Part shown: piece by piece, positions 59,260 to 64,000 of the stretch
Position numbering within the stretch: the first letter of the stretch is position 1
Layout of the letters: the number at the start of each line of letters is the position of its first letter
Assembly: GCF_003002815.1 (NCBI RefSeq)
Contig: NZ_PVTF01000012.1
Coordinates: 124,001-188,000, forward strand
Direction: 5' to 3'
DNA: 64,000 nt
Origin: Umezawaea tangerina
Lineage (GTDB): Bacteria > Actinomycetota > Actinomycetes > Mycobacteriales > Pseudonocardiaceae
Notes under the pieces: model-generated
Seen by the model: the letters and a program-made list of their open reading frames with translations, nothing else
What the model was told of the DNA's origin: nothing
Databases searched by the model: none
Program-made: the position numbers and the translations under genes

Positions 59260-59364
59260 TTAGCCGCCGAACAGCGGCGTCACCCTGCGCACCAGCTCCT
59301 CCAGGCCGTAGGCCAACGGGATCCCCACCCACAGCCACGCGAAAACGATCAGCCCACGCCTCAT
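59260..59364 (-). CDS. MFS transporter small subunit (OFA-associated microprotein)
   Basis: 34-residue single-helix membrane microprotein. It begins MRRGLIVFAWLWVGIPLAYGL and ends VTPLFGG, matching the small subunit encoded after oxalate/formate antiporter-family MFS genes in actinobacteria and others. Its ATG at 59364 overlaps the transporter stop by four bases (ATGA), so the two are translated together. It probably packs against the transporter. It is easily missed because of its length. Confidence 0.85.
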   Translation of the reverse strand: MRRGLIVFAWLWVGIPLAYGLEELVRRVTPLFGG

Positions 59365-60704
59365 CGGGCGGCCTCCTCAAGCTCTGCGGACTCGTGGAAC
59401 CTCGCGTTCACCGGGCGGACGAACTCGTTCGCCACGAACCCGACCACCAGCAGCCCGATCATGATGAACAGCGAGTTGGTGTACAGGTCGGGCCCGGACT
59501 TGCCCGCCGCCTTCTGCCCGTCCGCGATCGCGTTGACGATCAGCGGTCCGAGCACACCGGCCGTGGACCACGCGGTCAGCAGCCGACCGTGGATCGCACC
59601 GACCTGGTAGGTGCCGAACAGGTCCTTCAGGTACGCCGGGATCGTCGCGAACCCGCCGCCGTAGAACGACAGGATCACCATGGCGCACACCACGAACAGC
59701 GGCGTGGACGCGTTGCCCGCCAACGCGATCACCAGGTACATGGCCGCGCCGACACCGAGGTAGATCCGGTAGATGTTCTTGCGCCCCACCAGGTCCGAAG
59801 TGGACGACCAGACGATCCGGCCCGCCATGTTCGCCAGCGACAGCAGCGCGACGAACCCGCCCGCCGCCGCGACGGCCACCGGGGTCGACGTGCCCGCGAA
59901 GAAGTCCGTGATCATCGGCGCGGCCTTCTCCAGGATGCCGATGCCCGCGGTGACGTTGAAGCACAGGATGACCCACAGCAGCCAGAACTGGGGCGTGCGG
60001 ATGGCGTTGCGCGCGGACACGTTCGCGGTCGTGATCATCTTGTTGACCACCGCGGCGGTCGGCTCCCAGCCGGGAGGCCGCCAGCCCTCCGCGGGAACGC
60101 GGATCAGCAGCACGCCGAGCGACATGAACACCGCGTAGACCACGCCGTGCACGGCGAACGACTCAGCGATGCCCGTGTGGTCCTTGCCGAACGACTTCAG
60201 CATCTGCGTCGACCACGGCGACGCGATCAGCGCGCCACCGCCGAAGCCCATGATCGCGATGCCGGTCGCCATGCCCGGCCGGTCCGGGAACCACTTGATC
60301 AGCGTCGACACCGGCGAGATGTACCCGATGCCGAGGCCGATGCCGCCGACGAAGCCGTACCCGACGACGACGAGCCAGAACTGCGAGGTCCACGCGCCGA
60401 GCGCGGAGATCAGGAACCCGGACGAGAAGCAGGCCGCGGACACGGTCATCGCCCAGCGCGGGCCGTTGCGCTCGACGAGCGTCCCGCCGAACGCCGCGGA
60501 CAGCCCGAGCATCACGATGCCCAGCTGGAACGGCAGGGCGCTCTGCGTGCCGGACAGCCCGAGCGCGCCCTCAAGGGGCGACTTGAACACGCTCCACGCG
60601 TAGGCCTGACCGATCGCGAGGTGGACCGACAGCGCCGCGGGCGGGATGAGCCAGCGGTTCCAGTCCGCGGGAGCGACTGTTCGGGAGCGGTCGAGGAAAC
60701 CCAC
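59361..60704 (-). CDS. OFA (oxalate/formate antiporter) family MFS transporter
   Basis: 447-residue transporter with 12 predicted helices. The OFA hallmark region NRWLIPPAALSVHLAIGQAYAWSVFKSPLE is helix 1, and GYGFVGGIGLGIGYISPVSTLIKWFPDRPGMATGIAIMGFGGGALI covers helices 4-5. GTG 60704 has GGAGG eight bases upstream. Family members exchange oxalate for formate or carry other monocarboxylates. The small-subunit gene overlaps its end. It is divergent from fdhD across a 129-base gap with palindromes. The overlap with a Frc-type CoA-transferase set points to oxalate or formate metabolism. Confidence 0.93.
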   Translation of the reverse strand: MGFLDRSRTVAPADWNRWLIPPAALSVHLAIGQAYAWSVFKSPLEGALGLSGTQSALPFQLGIVMLGLSAAFGGTLVERNGPRWAMTVSAACFSSGFLISALGAWTSQFWLVVVGYGFVGGIGLGIGYISPVSTLIKWFPDRPGMATGIAIMGFGGGALIASPWSTQMLKSFGKDHTGIAESFAVHGVVYAVFMSLGVLLIRVPAEGWRPPGWEPTAAVVNKMITTANVSARNAIRTPQFWLLWVILCFNVTAGIGILEKAAPMITDFFAGTSTPVAVAAAGGFVALLSLANMAGRIVWSSTSDLVGRKNIYRIYLGVGAAMYLVIALAGNASTPLFVVCAMVILSFYGGGFATIPAYLKDLFGTYQVGAIHGRLLTAWSTAGVLGPLIVNAIADGQKAAGKSGPDLYTNSLFIMIGLLVVGFVANEFVRPVNARFHESAELEEAAR

Positions 60705-60761
60705 GGTGCACACCTCCGTAACCTGGTTCGTGACCATCGGAACTTAATTGCTCGCCGATGG

Positions 60762-60775
60762 TGTTCGCACGAACA
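60762..60775. promoter_or_regulatory. Inverted repeats in divergent OFA/fdhD promoter
   Basis: TGTTCG-CA-CGAACA (60762-60775) is a perfect 6-base inverted repeat. A second pair, CCATCGG (60734-60740) and CCGATGG (60755-60761), brackets an AT-rich core. Both lie between the divergent starts at 60704 and 60834 and could bind a regulator encoded elsewhere. Confidence 0.5.
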
Positions 60776-60833
60776 AGCCCGATGAGCGGTAGGTCATTGG
60801 CGAGGAGCGGCACGAACTAAGGGGTTGGTGGCG

Positions 60834-61664
60834 GTGGGACGGGTCACGGTGAGACGTCCGGTGATCAGCTTTTCGCCGCACGGGCAGCGCAGGAAGATCG
60901 ACGCGCTGGCCGCCGAGGAGCCGTTGGAGCTGAGGGTGGACGGCCGCGCGCTGGCCGTCACCATGCGCACGCCCGGCAAGGACGTCGAGCTGGCCCACGG
61001 CTTCCTGCTCAGCGAAGGCGTGATCAGGGGCTTGGAGGACATCTCGACGGCCCGGTTCTGCGAGGGCACCGGCCCGGACGGGCAGAACACCTACAACGTG
61101 CTCGACCTGGCGCTCGCCCCCGGTGTCCCGGCGCCGGACGTCGGCGTGGAGCGCAACTTCTACACGACCTCGTCGTGCGGGGTGTGCGGCAAGGCCGCGC
61201 TGGACGCCGTCCGGCTGAAGACCGAGTTCTCCCCCGCCGCCGACCCGTGCCGGGTGGGCGTGGACGTGCTGACCAAGCTGCCGGACGCGCTGCGGGCCGA
61301 GCAGAAGGTGTTCGCCTCGACGGGCGGTCTGCACGCGGCCGGGCTGTTCACCTCGTCGGGCGAGCTGCTCGTGGTCCGCGAGGACGTGGGCAGGCACAAC
61401 GCGGTGGACAAGGTGCTCGGCTGGGCCGTGATGAACGGCCGGATCCCGCTGCGCGACCACGTGCTGATGGTGTCCGGGCGGGCGTCGTTCGAGCTGGTCC
61501 AGAAGGCCGCGATGGCCGGCATCCCGGTGCTCGCGGCGGTGTCCGCGCCCTCGTCGCTGGCGGCCGAGCTGGCCGAGGAGCAGGGCATGACGCTCGTCGG
61601 GTTCCTGCGCGGCGAGTCCCTCAACGTCTACACCGGGGCGGAGCGCGTTGTTGAAGCCCCTTGA
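60834..61664 (+). CDS. fdhD: Formate dehydrogenase accessory sulfurtransferase FdhD
   Basis: 276-residue FdhD, which takes sulfur from a cysteine desulfurase and adds it to the Mo/W centre of FDH-type enzymes. The conserved loop is SSCGVCGK with Cys115 and Cys118, and other family blocks are [36 protein letters not shown] and [33 protein letters not shown] 60834 has AAGGGG nine bases upstream. It overlaps the CoA-transferase by 17 bases. The nearest enzyme it could serve in the window is the FdhF/YdeP protein at 50865. Confidence 0.96.
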   Translation: MGRVTVRRPVISFSPHGQRRKIDALAAEEPLELRVDGRALAVTMRTPGKDVELAHGFLLSEGVIRGLEDISTARFCEGTGPDGQNTYNVLDLALAPGVPAPDVGVERNFYTTSSCGVCGKAALDAVRLKTEFSPAADPCRVGVDVLTKLPDALRAEQKVFASTGGLHAAGLFTSSGELLVVREDVGRHNAVDKVLGWAVMNGRIPLRDHVLMVSGRASFELVQKAAMAGIPVLAAVSAPSSLAAELAEEQGMTLVGFLRGESLNVYTGAERVVEAP

Positions 61665-62820
61665 GGGGGTCCTGGTCGTCAGCTTCGAGCAGGCCGTCGC
61701 CGTGCCGTACGCGACGAGGCTGCTGGCCGACCTGGGCGCGCGGGTCGTCAAGGTCGAACGGCCGGGTGTCGGGGACTTCGCGCGGCACTACGACGCGGCC
61801 TGCGGCGAGGTGTCGTCCTACTTCGCGTGGACGAACGTCGGCAAGGAGTCGATGACCCTCGACCTCGCGGACGACCGCGCGGGCGAGGTGGTGGCCAGGC
61901 TGGTCGCGGCCGCCGACGTGGTGCTGTGCAACCTGTCCCCCGGCGCGGCCCGGCGGCACGGGCTGGACGCAGACACCCTGCGCGCGGGCAGGCCGGACCT
62001 GGTGGTCGGCGAGCTGTCCGGGTACGGCGAGGACGGGCCCTACGGCGGGCGGAAGGCGTTCGACGCGCTGATCCAGTCCGAGGCGGGGCTGGTGGAGCTG
62101 ACCGGCGACGGCGACGTGACCGCGCGGGCCGGGATCTCGGTCGCGGACATCGCCGCCGGGGTCCAGCTGCACTCCGCCGTGCTGGCGGCGCTGCTCGCCA
62201 AGGCGCGCACCGGGCAGGGCGCCACGTTGCGCCTGAGCCTCTTCGAGGCGCTGGCGGAGTGGATGCACCAGCCGATGCTCTACGCGGCCGGTACGGGGGC
62301 CGCGGCGCCCCGCAGCGGGGCCCATCACCCGAGCATCGCGCCCTACGGGCCGTTCCCCTGCCGGGACGGCGCGGTGCACCTGGCCGTGCAGAACGACCCG
62401 CAGTGGCGGCGGCTGTGCGCCGAGGTCCTCGACCGCGCCGCGCTGGCCGACGACCCGCGCTTCGGCACGGTCGCCGACCGGGTGCGGCACCGCGCGGAGC
62501 TGCACGCCGAGCTCGACTTCCGCACGTGGGCCGCCGCGGACCTGCTGGCCGCCCTCGACGCCGCCGACGTGCCCGCTGCCCGCACGCGCGCCGTCACGGA
62601 GCTGCTCGACCACCCGCAGCTCGTGGCGCGTGACCGACGTCACGACGTGGCCGTCCCCGGCGGGTCCGCGGTCATGCTTCGGCCGCCCGTCGACTCCGAC
62701 ACCTGGGGCTGGACGCCCGGCGCCGTCCCCGCGCGGGGTGAACACACTGAGCACGTACTGCGCACGCTCGGCTACACAGCGGAGGAGATCGCCGCCTTCC
62801 GGGACGATTCCCCGCGCTGA
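61648..62820 (+). CDS. CaiB/BaiF family CoA-transferase (formyl-CoA transferase-like)
   Basis: 390-residue class III CoA-transferase. [36 protein letters not shown] is the family start. The nucleophile is Asp139 in [16 protein letters not shown], and the YGPFPCRDG block follows at about 230. Substrates range from formyl/oxalyl to carnitine and aryl acyl-CoAs; gene context (OFA transporter, fdhD) leans to oxalate or formate. TTG 61648 begins 17 bases before the fdhD stop, with GGAG about eight bases upstream; the next codon is also TTG. No oxalyl-CoA decarboxylase gene follows. Confidence 0.92.
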   Translation: MLKPLEGVLVVSFEQAVAVPYATRLLADLGARVVKVERPGVGDFARHYDAACGEVSSYFAWTNVGKESMTLDLADDRAGEVVARLVAAADVVLCNLSPGAARRHGLDADTLRAGRPDLVVGELSGYGEDGPYGGRKAFDALIQSEAGLVELTGDGDVTARAGISVADIAAGVQLHSAVLAALLAKARTGQGATLRLSLFEALAEWMHQPMLYAAGTGAAAPRSGAHHPSIAPYGPFPCRDGAVHLAVQNDPQWRRLCAEVLDRAALADDPRFGTVADRVRHRAELHAELDFRTWAAADLLAALDAADVPAARTRAVTELLDHPQLVARDRRHDVAVPGGSAVMLRPPVDSDTWGWTPGAVPARGEHTEHVLRTLGYTAEEIAAFRDDSPR

Positions 62821-62888
62821 GGAAGAACTGGGGTGTGAAACGGCGCCCGACCAGCGCACGATGTGTGGTGCGGAGGTATCGGGGGACC

Positions 62889-63800
62889 ATGGAAGAGCGG
62901 ACACGGCGCACGGGTGTGCCCAGGCGGACGGTGCTGTCGGCACTCGGCGCCGCGGGCGTGACGGCGGCCGGACTCGGGCTGACGCTCAACGGCTCGGCGC
63001 CGCTGGGCGAGGCGCTGCGGCTGGCGGTCGGCATCGCCGGGCCCAAGCCCGCGGGCAAGCGCGCCGTCGTGCGCGTGGACCGGGTGCACTCGACGGCCAG
63101 GGGCCGCGACGTGGACCTGCTGACCATCCTGCCGCCCGGCCCGACGCCGAAGAACCTGCCGATGTCGATCCTGCTGCACGGCCTGCACGGCAACGCCCGG
63201 TACGCCGCCGTCGGCGGCATGGTCGAGGTGTTCACCTCGGCCGTCGTCCGCGGCGCCGTGCCCCCGTTCGGGTTCGTGGCGGTCGACGGCGGCGACAACT
63301 ACTGGCACGAGAACATCCCCGGCGACGACCCGATGGCCATGCTGCTGGAGGAGGTGCCCCGCTGGCTCGTCGAACGCGGCCTCGGCGGCACCGGCGGCCT
63401 CCCGTTCGCCTGCACCGGCGTGTCCATGGGCGGCTTCGGCGCCCTGCTCTACGCCCGCCGCCGCGCCGAACGCCGCCGGCCGCTCCAGGCCGTCGCCACG
63501 ATCGCGCCCGGCCTGCTCACGTCGTGGCCGGAGATGGCGAAGCGCAAGGCGTTCGCCAACGCCGAGCAGTGGGCCTCCCTCGACCCGCTCAAGCACCTCC
63601 CCGACCTGGGTGACACGCCCATCGGGGTGTGGATCGGCGACAAGGACCGGTTCATCGTCGGCACGCGGCAGTTCATCAAGGAGAAGCACCCGGTCGTCGG
63701 CTCGATCGGCCCCGGCGGCCACGACGACCGCTTCTTCCGCCGCGCCGTGCCGGACGTGATCAGGTTCGTGGGGAAACGGGTGCCCAAGTCGGGCGTCTGA
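62889..63800 (+). CDS. Tat-exported alpha/beta hydrolase (esterase-D-like)
   Basis: 303-residue exported hydrolase. A Tat-like signal (VPRRTVLSALGAAGVTAAGLGLTL, residues 9-32) is followed by the fold elements SILLHGLHGNARYAA (oxyanion region), nucleophile elbow GVSMGGFG (Ser near 180), the acid in GVWIGDKDRFIV and His in GPGGHDDRF. This is typical of putative esterases related to mycolyltransferase/esterase D. The substrate is unknown. ATG 62889 is the start because GGGGGA lies just upstream; an earlier frame opening at 62835 would hide the signal. Confidence 0.9.
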   Translation: MEERTRRTGVPRRTVLSALGAAGVTAAGLGLTLNGSAPLGEALRLAVGIAGPKPAGKRAVVRVDRVHSTARGRDVDLLTILPPGPTPKNLPMSILLHGLHGNARYAAVGGMVEVFTSAVVRGAVPPFGFVAVDGGDNYWHENIPGDDPMAMLLEEVPRWLVERGLGGTGGLPFACTGVSMGGFGALLYARRRAERRRPLQAVATIAPGLLTSWPEMAKRKAFANAEQWASLDPLKHLPDLGDTPIGVWIGDKDRFIVGTRQFIKEKHPVVGSIGPGGHDDRFFRRAVPDVIRFVGKRVPKSGV

Positions 63801-63825
63801 AGACCGCCGGGGTGGCCCGAAGGGG

Positions 63826-64000
63826 TCAGCGCGGCGTGAGCGGCGTGCGGTCGCTGCGGACCCACTTCAGAACCGCGGGCCACGAGCCGTAGTCGCTGTC
63901 GGCGTTGAGGTGGCCGCCGCCGACGATGACGTCCAGGTCGACGCGGAGCGTCTCGGCGAGGAGCTTGGCCTCGGCGAGGGTGAGGTTCGGGTCGCCCTCG
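63826..64000 (-). CDS. RBBP9/YdeN family serine hydrolase, N-terminus outside window
   Basis: The last 57 codons of a small alpha/beta hydrolase of the RBBP9/YdeN family are present. EGDPNLTLAEAKLLAETLRVDLDVIVGGGHLNADSDYGSWPAVLKW is the usual C-terminus with the catalytic His in GGGHLN. The Asp of the triad would be in the D-P-N segment near the edge (DPNLTLAEA). The stop is at 63826. It is convergent with the Tat-exported hydrolase. Confidence 0.85.
   Translation of the reverse strand, partial: EGDPNLTLAEAKLLAETLRVDLDVIVGGGHLNADSDYGSWPAVLKWVRSDRTPLTPR

Overview
The window is high-GC actinobacterial chromosome (roughly 70% G+C, many GTG and a few TTG starts, strong GC third positions). It most likely comes from the Pseudonocardiales (Saccharothrix, Lentzea or Actinosynnema type). 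That placement is an inference from gene order, the P450/ferredoxin cassette, TetR-rich content and the style of intergenic repeats; no rRNA or other species marker is present.

The backbone is a conserved housekeeping block read on the minus strand. It matches the gene order of the Mycobacterium tuberculosis Rv2419c-Rv2448c region: histidine phosphatase, rsfS, nadD, proA, proB, obg, rpmA, rplU, rne, ndk, DUF4233, folC, valS. Short spacings and 1-4 nt overlaps (valS/folC/DUF4233, obg/proB) show the old operons. Between these genes sit accessory inserts: (1) 1.5-4.9 kb, two P450s, a 3Fe-4S ferredoxin and a TetR regulator coupled to proA; (2) 6.2-12.1 kb, a RecQ-phosphoribosyltransferase helicase, a phosphotransferase, an MHS transporter and a TetR/SnoaL pair; (3) 19.9-26.8 kb, a secreted S8 protease, a large LuxR-type ATPase regulator, an ECF sigma/anti-sigma pair and a membrane-haem/ferredoxin fusion, which together separate two radical-SAM-linked genes that are normally neighbours; (4) 28.9-33.3 kb, an ABC-2 exporter, a GNAT enzyme, and an orphan gene lying between intact ndk and a displaced ndk remnant; (5) 33.9-45.1 kb, a DHA2 exporter with MarR, a 1,848-residue double-GH13 amylopullulanase and a PhoD phosphatase.

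After valS (49.6-64 kb) the content is accessory: an FdhF/YdeP molybdoenzyme, a TPR-SARP regulator divergent from a secreted repeat protein, an FAD amine-oxidase/phytoene-desaturase-like enzyme, and an oxalate/formate-flavoured set (OFA-type MFS with a 34-residue small subunit, fdhD, a CaiB/BaiF CoA-transferase). Two alpha/beta hydrolases, the second cut by the window edge, close the window.

Regulatory and repeat structure is unusually readable. There are matched palindromes in front of both P450s, a perfect palindrome between a TetR gene and its target, a perfect CRP-type site, two CebR-like palindromes in convergent gaps, and a pair of 102-bp palindromic elements 48 kb apart, each followed by a hairpin-rich or tandem-repeat tract. 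I see no rRNA, intact tRNA, CRISPR array, IS transposase, integrase or replication origin. The best candidates for something undescribed are the 102-bp element family, the ndk 3'-end replacement around the orphan gene, and the insert that splits the radical-SAM pair.
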